Shown piece after piece: positions 4,389-11,494 of a DNA stretch of 25,498 nucleotides. Origin of the DNA: a virus; IMG/VR virus record IMGVR_UViG_3300048839_000285, positions 1 to 25,498 of that record; one strand, written 5' to 3'. Position 1 is the first letter of the stretch. Every line of letters begins with the position of its first letter. The position numbers and the translations under genes are program-made. The notes beneath the pieces were generated by a model. It was not told the DNA's origin. It made no database searches and worked only from the letters and a program-made list of their open reading frames with translations.

Positions 4389-5926
4389 TGGCCGGCCACA
4401 CCCTGCCGGGAGCCCTCAAGGCGGAAGCCCGGGCGATTGCGTCGGTCAAGGCCAGAGAAGAGCGCGTCAGCGCGACCCCCGCCGTCAACCCCTTCGTCGA
4501 GTTCATCCGGCGGTACAAGAATGATCCCGTGTCCTTCGTCCGCGAGGTCTTGGGCGCCGAGCCCGACGAGTGGCAGGCCGAGTTCCTGATGGCGGTCGCC
4601 CGGGGCGATCGACGCATCACGGTCAAGTCGGGGCACGGGGTGGGGAAGTCGACGGCAGCCTCGTGGGCCGCCCTCTGGTACTTCCTGACCCGGAATCCGG
4701 TCAAGGTGGTCATCACGGCGCCGACGAAGGCGCAGCTCTTCGACGCCCTCTTCAACGAACTCAAGTCGTGGGTGGGGCGCCTGCCGTCGGGCGTGCGGGA
4801 CCTGCTCGAGGTCAAGTCGGACCGCATCGAACTGATCGCCGCCCCGGCCGACGCCTTCATCTCAGCGCGGACGTCCCGGGCCGAGACCCCGGAAGCCCTC
4901 GCCGGCATCCACTCGGCCAACGTCATGCTGATCGGGGACGAGGCGTCAGGCATCCCGGAGACCGTCTTCGAGGCGGCGGCCGGCTCCATGTCCGGCTCGT
5001 CGGCCGTCACGCTGCTCCTCGGCAACCCCGTGCGGTCGTCTGGCTACTTCTTCGACACGCACACCAAGCTCCGAAGTCAGTGGACGTGCTTCAACGTCTC
5101 CTGCCTCACCTCGCCGCGCGTCGACTCCGAGTGGGTCAGCGAAATGGCGACCCGCTACGGCGAGGCGTCGAACGCCTACCGCGTGCGCGTGCTGGGCGAG
5201 TTCCCCTTGGCGGACGACGACACCGTCATCCCCTATGAGTGGGTCGCAGCGGCCGCAGGGCGCGACATCGTGGTCGACCCAATGACACCCGTGGTCTGGG
5301 GACTGGACGTGGCGCGCTTCGGCACGGACGCGTCGGCCCTCGTCAAGCGCAAGGGCCGGCACCTCCTCGAGCCGCCCAAGCTGTACCGCGGCTATGACCT
5401 GATGCAGCTCTGCGGCGTGATTGCGGCGGAGTTCGAGTCGGCGGCGGAGAAGTACAAGCCGGTCGAGATCATGGTCGACGTCATCGGCATCGGCGCCGGC
5501 GCCTTCGACCGCCTCCGCGAGATGGGGCTTCCCGTTCGTGGCATCAACGTGTCAGAGTCCCCCGCGTTGAAGGCGTCGTACATGAACCTGCGCGCCGAGC
5601 TGATGTACAAGCTGCGCGGCTGGTTCGAGGCTCGCGACGTCACCCTGCCCGATCGGTCGGACAGTTCCTTCTCCCCCGATCAGCAGGAAGCCATGCTCCG
5701 CCTCGTCGAAGACCTCACGTCGATCAAGTACAAGTTCGCCGAGGGGTCGGGCAAGATCCAGATTGAGTCGAAGAAGGACATGCGGAAGCGAACCGGCCGA
5801 AGCCCTGACGCGGGTGACGCCCTCATGCTGACGTTTGCGTCCAACGCGATTGCGGCCCTCAAGGGGCGGCGCGGCGGGACGTCATGGAACCAACCCATCC
5901 GGCGCAACATCCGGGGGATCGTGTAG
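4388..5926 (+). CDS. terL: terminase large subunit
   Basis: This 512-residue protein is the packaging motor ATPase and nuclease that pumps DNA into the prohead and cuts the concatemer. Walker A is SGHGVGKS at residues 81-88. Walker B with catalytic carboxylate is LIGDEAS (Asp184, Glu185). A coupling motif is plausible at LLLGNPVR. The RNase H-like nuclease domain supplies Asp307 (WGLDVARFGTD), Asp364 (IMVDVIGIGAG) and Asp474/Asp477 (SPDAGDALML), the usual metal-binding set. The length is typical. The GTG start at 4388 overlaps the TerS TAG. The first codons of TerS and TerL share the DNA TGGCCGGCC, which gives MAGR and MAGH N-termini. An intact, functional gene is expected. Confidence 0.96.
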   Translation: MAGHTLPGALKAEARAIASVKAREERVSATPAVNPFVEFIRRYKNDPVSFVREVLGAEPDEWQAEFLMAVARGDRRITVKSGHGVGKSTAASWAALWYFLTRNPVKVVITAPTKAQLFDALFNELKSWVGRLPSGVRDLLEVKSDRIELIAAPADAFISARTSRAETPEALAGIHSANVMLIGDEASGIPETVFEAAAGSMSGSSAVTLLLGNPVRSSGYFFDTHTKLRSQWTCFNVSCLTSPRVDSEWVSEMATRYGEASNAYRVRVLGEFPLADDDTVIPYEWVAAAAGRDIVVDPMTPVVWGLDVARFGTDASALVKRKGRHLLEPPKLYRGYDLMQLCGVIAAEFESAAEKYKPVEIMVDVIGIGAGAFDRLREMGLPVRGINVSESPALKASYMNLRAELMYKLRGWFEARDVTLPDRSDSSFSPDQQEAMLRLVEDLTSIKYKFAEGSGKIQIESKKDMRKRTGRSPDAGDALMLTFASNAIAALKGRRGGTSWNQPIRRNIRGIV

Positions 5927-5930
5927 TGAC

Positions 5931-6007
5931 GTGGTGCAGTGGAAAGCGCGGTGAAACCCTTGCGGACTTGGTCCCCATCTTACGCCGGCTCGGCTACCCT
6001 GCACCAC
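5931..6007 (+). ncRNA. 77-nt potentially structured element between terL and portal genes
   Basis: GTGGTGCAG (5931-5939) and CTGCACCAC (5999-6007) form a perfect 9-bp closing stem around 59 nt. Inside, three small hairpins can form: GGT/ACC around GAA near 5950-5958, GGAC/GTCC around TTG (5964-5974), and GCCG/CGGC around GCT (5984-5994). The whole is 77 nt, tRNA-sized and four-way in outline. It lacks the T-loop GTTCRA, a normal anticodon arm and a CCA end on either strand, so it is not a standard tRNA. A pyrimidine-rich TTCTTGTTCTTCTCC tract follows. It could be a processed RNA, a leader structure controlling portal translation, or a DNA site. No function is proven. Confidence 0.4.
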
Positions 6008-6041
6008 TTCTTGTTCTTCTCCTCTACCGTGAGTACCGCTG

Positions 6042-8159
6042 ATGGCCGCTGCTGAATCGAAGGAGGACGTGAAGGCTCGCTTGGCCGAGATCGTCGAGGC
6101 CGAGCTGGCCGACGCCAAGGACTTCATCGACAACGACATCGGCGAGCTGCGCGCCAAGAACACCGAGTATTACAACGGCGAGCTGTTCGGCAACGAAGAG
6201 CCCGGCCGCTCGCAGGTCGTGAGCCGCGACGTCCGCGACACCGTGCAGGCGATGATGCCGTCGGTGATGCGCGTGATGCACGGCGGGGACCGCGTGGTCG
6301 AGTTCAAGCCGAAGCGCGCCGATGCGGTCAAGCAGGCCGAGCAGGCGACGGACTACATCAACGAGGTCGTGCTCGGGCAGGACAACGAGAGCTTCCTCGA
6401 GTTCCATTCCGGCTACAAGGACGCCCTCGTGCGGAAGGTGGGCATCTGGAAGTGGTATTGGGACAAGCGGGAGCGCCTCGAATCGACGCAGCACTCGGGC
6501 CTGAGCCGCGACGACCTGCTGGCGTTTGCGGACGATGAGACCATCGAGACGATCGAGACGGAGCGGACGTCCGCCGAGGGCATCATGCCCGAGGTCTTCG
6601 ACGTCACGGTCCACCGGCGCATCACCGACGGCCGCGCGCGCTTCAAGGCCGTGCCGGGCGAGCAGTTCCTGATCGACCGCCGGGCGACCTCGATCGACGA
6701 TGCCGCGCTGGTGGCCCACCGGGAGCTGGTGTCCATTTCCGACCTCGTGGCGATGGGCTACGACGAGGACGAGCTGGACGAGGTGGGTGGCGCGATCGAC
6801 TCCTCCAACGAGTTCGACGGCAACACCGAGTACAACGCGCGGATGCCGCTGGCCTCGGTCGGTGGCAACCGGAACGAGCGCGATCCGCTCCTCCGCAAGG
6901 TCCTCTACGTCGAAGCGTACGTCCGCGCCAAGGTGTCGCCGAAGAAGGGCGACCCGGCGCAGCTCGTCAAGGTGTGCGGCATCGGCGCGTCGCCCTTCAA
7001 GGTCCTGCATTGGGAGCCGGCCGACGACGGCGAGGCGCCCTTCGCGTCCATCTGCCCCGACCCGGAGCCGCACGCGTTCTTCGGGACGTGCCCGGCCGAT
7101 CAGGTCGTCGACCTCCAGCTCATCAAGTCCAACGTCCTCCGCGGCACCCTCGATTCCCTGACGCTGTCCCTGTTCCCCCGCACCCAGATTGTGGACGGGC
7201 AAGTGAACATGGACGACCTCCTGAACACGGAGCTGGGCGGCGTCATCCGGTCGGACACGCTCGAGTCGATGCGCGAGATCAAGGCGACCTTCGTGGGCGC
7301 CGATTCGCTGCCGATGCTCGAGTATCTGGACAAGATCCGCGAGGATCGCACCAAGCAGTCGCAGGCGTCGCAGGGATTGGATGCGGATGCGCTCCAGTCG
7401 TCGACCAAGGCGGCCGTCGCGGCCACCATTTCCGGCGCGCAGGCCAATATCGAGCTGACCTGCCGGATCTTTGCCGAAACGGGCGTCAAGCGCCTCATGC
7501 GCGGGCTCCTCAAGCTCGTGCAGCGCCATCAGGACCGTCCGCGGACCGTGCGTTTGCGTGGCGAGTGGGTCGAGGTGGACCCGAAGGCGTGGGACGCGGA
7601 GATGGACGTGACGGTCAACGTCGCGCTGGGCTCGGGTGGCCCCGAAGAGAAGCTCGCGACGCTCGGGATGGTCAAGGAGACGCAGGAAGGCATCCTCCAG
7701 ATGCTCGGGCCGTCGAATCCGCTCGTCTCGCTGGCCAATTACCGCAACACCTTGGCGGAAATGCTCAAGCTGACCGGCTACAAGGACGCCGATCGCTTCT
7801 TCAAGCAGGTCTCGGAAGAGGACGGGGCCAATCCGGCCGCGCCCCCGACTGACGACCCCGCGCAGAAGCTCGCCGACGCCCAGAAGGCGGAGACCGAGGC
7901 CAAGATGCAGGTGGAAATGGCGAAACTCGCCTTGGAGCGGGAGAAGATGGAGCGGGAAGACGCGCGCAAGTTGTACGAAATCAACCTCGACGCGCAGGTT
8001 CGGATCGCGATTGCCGAGGCGCAGACGAAGGTCGACATCAACAACGCCGCGGTCAACGCCGAAGTGGAAGCGATGCGGGTGCAGCATGATACCGCGGCGC
8101 GTGCCCACGAGGCCGAGACGGCGGCCAAGGCACAGGCCACGACCGGAGCGGCCGAATGA
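6042..8159 (+). CDS. portal protein
   Basis: This 705-residue protein has the size and layout of podovirus portals, the dodecameric ring at the head vertex through which DNA enters and leaves. The N-terminus carries the typical helix (RAKNTEYYNGELFGNEE) followed by GRSQVVSRDVRDTVQAMMPSV and an EQATDYINEVVL segment. The core runs to about residue 570. The last 100 residues are a long charged coiled coil (KLADAQKAETEAKMQVEMAK and onward), the probable barrel or internal extension. The ATG at 6042 has no strong ribosome-binding site, only GTGAG about 8 nt upstream, so its expression may depend on the structured leader or on coupling. It overlaps the next gene by ATGA. The call is supported by its position right after terL. 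Confidence 0.92.
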   Translation: MAAAESKEDVKARLAEIVEAELADAKDFIDNDIGELRAKNTEYYNGELFGNEEPGRSQVVSRDVRDTVQAMMPSVMRVMHGGDRVVEFKPKRADAVKQAEQATDYINEVVLGQDNESFLEFHSGYKDALVRKVGIWKWYWDKRERLESTQHSGLSRDDLLAFADDETIETIETERTSAEGIMPEVFDVTVHRRITDGRARFKAVPGEQFLIDRRATSIDDAALVAHRELVSISDLVAMGYDEDELDEVGGAIDSSNEFDGNTEYNARMPLASVGGNRNERDPLLRKVLYVEAYVRAKVSPKKGDPAQLVKVCGIGASPFKVLHWEPADDGEAPFASICPDPEPHAFFGTCPADQVVDLQLIKSNVLRGTLDSLTLSLFPRTQIVDGQVNMDDLLNTELGGVIRSDTLESMREIKATFVGADSLPMLEYLDKIREDRTKQSQASQGLDADALQSSTKAAVAATISGAQANIELTCRIFAETGVKRLMRGLLKLVQRHQDRPRTVRLRGEWVEVDPKAWDAEMDVTVNVALGSGGPEEKLATLGMVKETQEGILQMLGPSNPLVSLANYRNTLAEMLKLTGYKDADRFFKQVSEEDGANPAAPPTDDPAQKLADAQKAETEAKMQVEMAKLALEREKMEREDARKLYEINLDAQVRIAIAEAQTKVDINNAAVNAEVEAMRVQHDTAARAHEAETAAKAQATTGAAE

Positions 8160-8416
8160 TCGACGTCGCCGCGATTTTCCGCCGCAAGCAGGCCGCGCAG
8201 CATACCCTTGACGACCCGGGGATGCAGGCGGCGATGGCGGAGGTCCACCGGGCCGCCATGCTGGTCATTGTCAACTCGCAGCCGGGCGATGCTGCCCTCC
8301 GCGAGCAGGCGTACCAGACGATCCGCACCCTCAAGTTGCTGGAACAGGCGCTCGCCGCGATGGTGGCCGCCCACACGTTGGTCCAAGAACGGGAGCGCAA
8401 GGCTACCCGTTCGTAG
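8156..8416 (+). CDS. hypothetical small helical protein, head region
   Basis: This is an 86-residue protein that overlaps the portal stop by ATGA and lies before the scaffold. It is almost entirely helical (IFRRKQAAQHTL, QAAMAEVHRAAMLVIV, LREQAYQTIRTLKLLEQALA), with a charged C-terminus (QERERKATRS). There is no signal peptide or metal motif. Small helical proteins between portal and scaffold genes recur in podoviruses, but their role is generally unknown. An assembly cofactor is plausible. Confidence 0.75.
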   Translation: MIDVAAIFRRKQAAQHTLDDPGMQAAMAEVHRAAMLVIVNSQPGDAALREQAYQTIRTLKLLEQALAAMVAAHTLVQERERKATRS

Positions 8417-8446
8417 CGCAGGTTTCTACCATACCCCCGAGGATGT

Positions 8447-9478
8447 ATGCCAGACAATTCCGGCACCGCTGGTGAAGCGACCGGGCCGCTGACGCAGGAT
8501 GCAGCCGCCGCGGAGTTCGAGAAGCTGATCGGCGACCAGTTCGACGATGAGGTGGAGGACACGACCGAGGGCTCCGTGCCCGAGGACGCGGCGGACGAGG
8601 AGGAGAAGGAAGCGGAGGAGGGAGACGACGAGTCGACCGACGACGCGCAGGACGAGCAAGACGATGACAGCGACGAAGACGCCGCTGGGGGAGACGACGA
8701 CGCACTCATCCCCGTCAAGGTCGACGGCAAGATCGAGAAGGTCACACTCGACGAACTCAAGAAGGGCTATTCGCGCACCAAGGACTACACCCAGAAGACG
8801 ATGGATCTGGCCGAAAAGCGCAAGGGGGCGGAAGCGGCGGAAGCTGCGATCGTCGCCGAGCGGGCCAAGCTGGCGGATCTTGCCAAGACGCTGACGGAGA
8901 AGTTGACCGCCGGCGGCGACCCGGAACCCGATTGGGACGCGCTGCGTCGCGACGACCCGGTGGAATGGACGATCCAGAAGCAGGTCTGGGCCGAGAAGCG
9001 CGAGGAAGCGCAGCGGTTGACGGGGCTCCAGCAGGCGCTGGCGGCCAAGAATGCCGAGGCGGAGCAGAAGGCGCTCGCTGCCACGCTCGAGACCGAGCAG
9101 GGCAAGCTCCTCGACAAGATGCCGGCGTGGAAGAAGGACGCCACGCGGATGCAGAAGGACATGACGGCGATTCAGGAGTTTGCGGCGACCGAGCTGGGCT
9201 TTACGCCTGACGAGATCGCCAACATCTACGATCACCGCGCGGTCCTCGCCCTGCACGACGCCATGCGCTTCCGCCAGATGGTCAAGAAGCAGGCCGAACT
9301 GGAAACCTCTGGGAAGGTCAGGACGGTAGCGAAGTCGCCGAAGCCGTTGGTCCCATCGGGCGTGAGTGTCAAGCCCAGCAAGACCGCCGCACGGCGCGAT
9401 GCCATTGAACGAGTGAGCAAGTCGGGCAGGGTTGATGACGCGGCCAACGCGTTCGCCAAGCTCGGACTTTTCGACTAA
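8447..9478 (+). CDS. capsid scaffolding protein (putative)
   Basis: This 343-residue protein lies immediately before the major capsid gene, the usual scaffold position. Residues about 25-90 are extremely acidic (runs such as DEEEKEAEEGDDESTDD). A short conserved-looking segment follows (IPVKVDGKIEKVTLDELKKG), then long coiled coils rich in Ala, Glu and Lys to about residue 240, and a basic C-terminus (VKPSKTAARRDAIERVSKSG). This layout of acidic N-terminus, helical middle and basic capsid-binding C-terminus is typical of scaffolds. The start at 8447 follows GAGGATGT. It would nucleate prohead assembly and leave before DNA packaging. Confidence 0.85.
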   Translation: MPDNSGTAGEATGPLTQDAAAAEFEKLIGDQFDDEVEDTTEGSVPEDAADEEEKEAEEGDDESTDDAQDEQDDDSDEDAAGGDDDALIPVKVDGKIEKVTLDELKKGYSRTKDYTQKTMDLAEKRKGAEAAEAAIVAERAKLADLAKTLTEKLTAGGDPEPDWDALRRDDPVEWTIQKQVWAEKREEAQRLTGLQQALAAKNAEAEQKALAATLETEQGKLLDKMPAWKKDATRMQKDMTAIQEFAATELGFTPDEIANIYDHRAVLALHDAMRFRQMVKKQAELETSGKVRTVAKSPKPLVPSGVSVKPSKTAARRDAIERVSKSGRVDDAANAFAKLGLFD

Positions 9479-9496
9479 CCCCAGCAGGAGAAGGTC

Positions 9497-10471
9497 ATGG
9501 CTGCAATTGCGAACACCTACACCCGATACGACGCGATTGGTATTCGCGAGGCGCTGTCGGATGTGATCTACAACATCTCGCCGGAGGATACCCCGGTGGT
9601 GTCCAACGGCGGCCGTGAGACCGTCAAGAACACGTTCTTCGAGTGGCAGACGGACTCGCTCGCGACGGCGTCGTCCACCAACGCGCAGATCGACGGTGAT
9701 GACATCACCTCGTTCACCGCCGTCACCCCGACCGTGCGTCTGGGCAACTACACCCAGATCAGCCGCAAGGACCTCATCATCTCGGGTACGCTCGAGGCGA
9801 CGGACCGCGCCGGCCGCAAGTCGGAGCTGTCGTACCAGATGGCGAAGCGGTCGGCGGAGTTGAAGCGTGACATGGAAGCCAACATCACGGCGAACATCGC
9901 CGCGGCGGCCGGCTCCACCTCGGTCTCGCGGAAGACGGGCACTCTGCTCGGTTTCATCAAGACCAACACGTCGAAGGCGACGGTCGGCACCGCGGGTGTC
10001 GATCCGGTCTACACCACGATCCCGACGGGCACCCGGACCGACGGCACCCAGCGTCAGCTCACCGAGACGCTCATCAAGACCGTGGCGCAGTCGCTGTGGA
10101 CCAACGGTGGGTCGCTCAAGATGGCCGTGATGGGCGGGCTCATCAAGCAGAAGTTCTCGACGCTGGCGGGTATCGCGACCAACCGCTTCGACGTCAAGGG
10201 CAACAAGCCGGTGTCCATCATCGGCGCCGCGGACCTGTACGTCTCGGACTTCGGCAACCTGTCGATCGTCCCGGACCGCTTCTGCCGGGTGCGCGACATC
10301 CTGTTCCTTGACCCGGAGATGTACTCGATCTGCTACCTCCGTCCTTTCCAGACGGTTGAGCTGGCGAAGACGGGTGACGCGGAGAAGCGTATGCTCCTCG
10401 TCGAGTGGGGCCTCAAGGTGAAGAACGAGCAGGGCCTTGGCGGCGTCTTCGACATCGACGGCGCGCTGTAA
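9497..10471 (+). CDS. major capsid protein, SU10/DUF5309-like
   Basis: This 324-residue protein has the N-terminal signature of the DUF5309/SU10-type HK97-fold capsid family: YDAIGIREALSDVIYNISPE, then a DTPVVSNGGRETVKNTFFEW segment. Later come VRLGNYTQISRKDLIISGT and the helix SELSYQMAKRSAELKRDMEA, a long P-domain-like spine helix. The C-terminus (LDPEMYSICYLRPFQTVELA, then MLLVEWGLKVKNEQGLG) matches the family ending. There is no obvious N-terminal delta domain, consistent with the separate scaffold gene upstream. It has a strong ribosome-binding site (AGGAGAAGG, 3 nt before ATG) and is followed by a strong hairpin, as expected for the most highly expressed virion gene. Confidence 0.93.
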   Translation: MAAIANTYTRYDAIGIREALSDVIYNISPEDTPVVSNGGRETVKNTFFEWQTDSLATASSTNAQIDGDDITSFTAVTPTVRLGNYTQISRKDLIISGTLEATDRAGRKSELSYQMAKRSAELKRDMEANITANIAAAAGSTSVSRKTGTLLGFIKTNTSKATVGTAGVDPVYTTIPTGTRTDGTQRQLTETLIKTVAQSLWTNGGSLKMAVMGGLIKQKFSTLAGIATNRFDVKGNKPVSIIGAADLYVSDFGNLSIVPDRFCRVRDILFLDPEMYSICYLRPFQTVELAKTGDAEKRMLLVEWGLKVKNEQGLGGVFDIDGAL

Positions 10472-10480
10472 GTAACACCG

Positions 10481-10510
10481 CCGGGGTAGGGGGTCGAACC
10501 TCTACCCCGG
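10481..10510 (+). terminator. strong hairpin after the major capsid gene
   Basis: CCGGGGTAG and CTACCCCGG pair exactly. Three further inner pairs (one of them G-T) extend the stem to 12 bp with a 6-nt loop, GTCGAA. It starts 9 nt after the capsid stop. The following bases, TATCGCAGG, are not a T-run, so it may be a partial terminator or a 3'-end stabiliser that sets capsid mRNA level relative to downstream genes. Confidence 0.6.
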
Positions 10511-10552
10511 TATCGCAGGACCGCAGGATGACTTCCGACCTTCGAGGCGCCC

Positions 10553-10864
10553 GTGTTGCAGACCCGTCCCTTCGCGCATGACGAGCTGGGCAATGTCACC
10601 AAATGGTGGCACTACGACGATGTCACCGATGAGGCCCATATCGAGGACGTGGTCGATCTCCAGTCCGTTGGCGAGTTCAACAAGGAACGGGCGAAGGAAA
10701 ACACCGGGCGTTTCGCGGACGGGATGCACTGGATTGGCTCGATCCCCATGCCGATCTACTGGAGACTACAAGCGCAGGGCGTCCTCGACGACGGCCCGCG
10801 CCTTCGTCGTTGGTGGTTGTCGGATGAGGCCGCCCCGTTTCGGGGCCGGAACATGAGGCTCTAA
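10553..10864 (+). CDS. hypothetical virion-region protein
   Basis: This is a 103-residue protein between the capsid and adaptor genes. It is read from a GTG at 10553 behind CGAGGCGCCC. An ATG at 10528 is in another frame. It has many aromatic residues (VTKWWHYDDVTDEAHIEDVV, HWIGSIPMPIYWRLQAQG, RRWWLSDEAAPF) and no signal peptide. The stop is directly followed by the adaptor ATG. The position suggests a head decoration or connector role, but I do not recognise the family. Confidence 0.75.
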   Translation: MLQTRPFAHDELGNVTKWWHYDDVTDEAHIEDVVDLQSVGEFNKERAKENTGRFADGMHWIGSIPMPIYWRLQAQGVLDDGPRLRRWWLSDEAAPFRGRNMRL

Positions 10865-11494
10865 ATGGCGCTTGGCACGTACGCAGAACTCCAGACGTCC
10901 CTCGCCTCGTGGCTCAACCGCGACGACTTGGACGCGTACCTTCCCGACTGGATCGCTCTCGTGGAGGCCGACATCGAGCGGGACCTCCGGGTGCGCGCCA
11001 TGCTGGTGCGCGCGATCACGGTGCCGGAGGCGGATGAGCCGCGGGAGAACTTGCCCGGCGACTTCCTCCAGCTCAAGGCGATCCAGTTCAACTCGAACCC
11101 GATCCGCGTGCCCGACTACTGCACCCCCGCGTTCATGCGGGTGCGCCGCGGCATGACGGCGTCGCAGACGGGCGTCCCCGCGTTCTACACGATCGAGGCC
11201 GGCGAGCTGCTGTTCGACGTGACGCCGTCCGACGTCGAACTCGAGATCCTCTACTACCAGAAGATCCCGCGGCTCTCGGACACCAACACGACCAACTGGC
11301 TCCTGACCGCCTACCCGGACATCTACTTGTATGGTGCCCTGATTCACTCCGCGCCCTTCCTCAAGGACGACGAGCGGATCGCGGTGTGGGACGGTATGTT
11401 TCAGCGCGCCAAGGCGGCGCTCAAGAAGCAGGATAGCCGGGGCGAGGCCAACGCGGCGCCCGTGGCCATCCGCTCGCGCCGGGGGTCCGTCTAA
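10865..11494 (+). CDS. adaptor (head-tail connector) protein
   Basis: This 209-residue protein resembles the adaptor that binds below the portal in podoviruses (P22 gp4 and SU10 types). Features are an N-terminal helical part (YAELQTSLASWLNRDDLDAY, then WIALVEADIERDLRVRAML) and a beta-rich middle (ETLP-like ENLPGDFLQLKAIQFN). A C-terminal helical segment typical of the family follows (YLYGALIHSAPFLKDDERIA, then WDGMFQRAKAALKKQD). It would seal the portal and provide the tail attachment ring. It follows the small unknown gene with no spacing and has no strong ribosome-binding site, so it is probably coupled. Confidence 0.85.
   Translation: MALGTYAELQTSLASWLNRDDLDAYLPDWIALVEADIERDLRVRAMLVRAITVPEADEPRENLPGDFLQLKAIQFNSNPIRVPDYCTPAFMRVRRGMTASQTGVPAFYTIEAGELLFDVTPSDVELEILYYQKIPRLSDTNTTNWLLTAYPDIYLYGALIHSAPFLKDDERIAVWDGMFQRAKAALKKQDSRGEANAAPVAIRSRRGSV

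Noticed and set aside
5931-6007. Amber-suppressor tRNA that would read the TAG at 547-549
   Set aside because: No CTA anticodon is found in the central part on either strand, and tRNA consensus positions are missing. The element is reported only as a potentially structured sequence.
6024-8108. 694-codon leftward open frame antisense to the portal gene
   Set aside because: It is a by-product of GC-rich codon bias. It has Arg/His/Val-rich random composition and no start signal, and the opposite strand is clearly the portal gene in a coupled operon.
8547-8720. GA-rich tract as a simple-sequence or regulatory repeat
   Set aside because: It is explained by the acidic Glu/Asp-rich segment of the scaffold protein.
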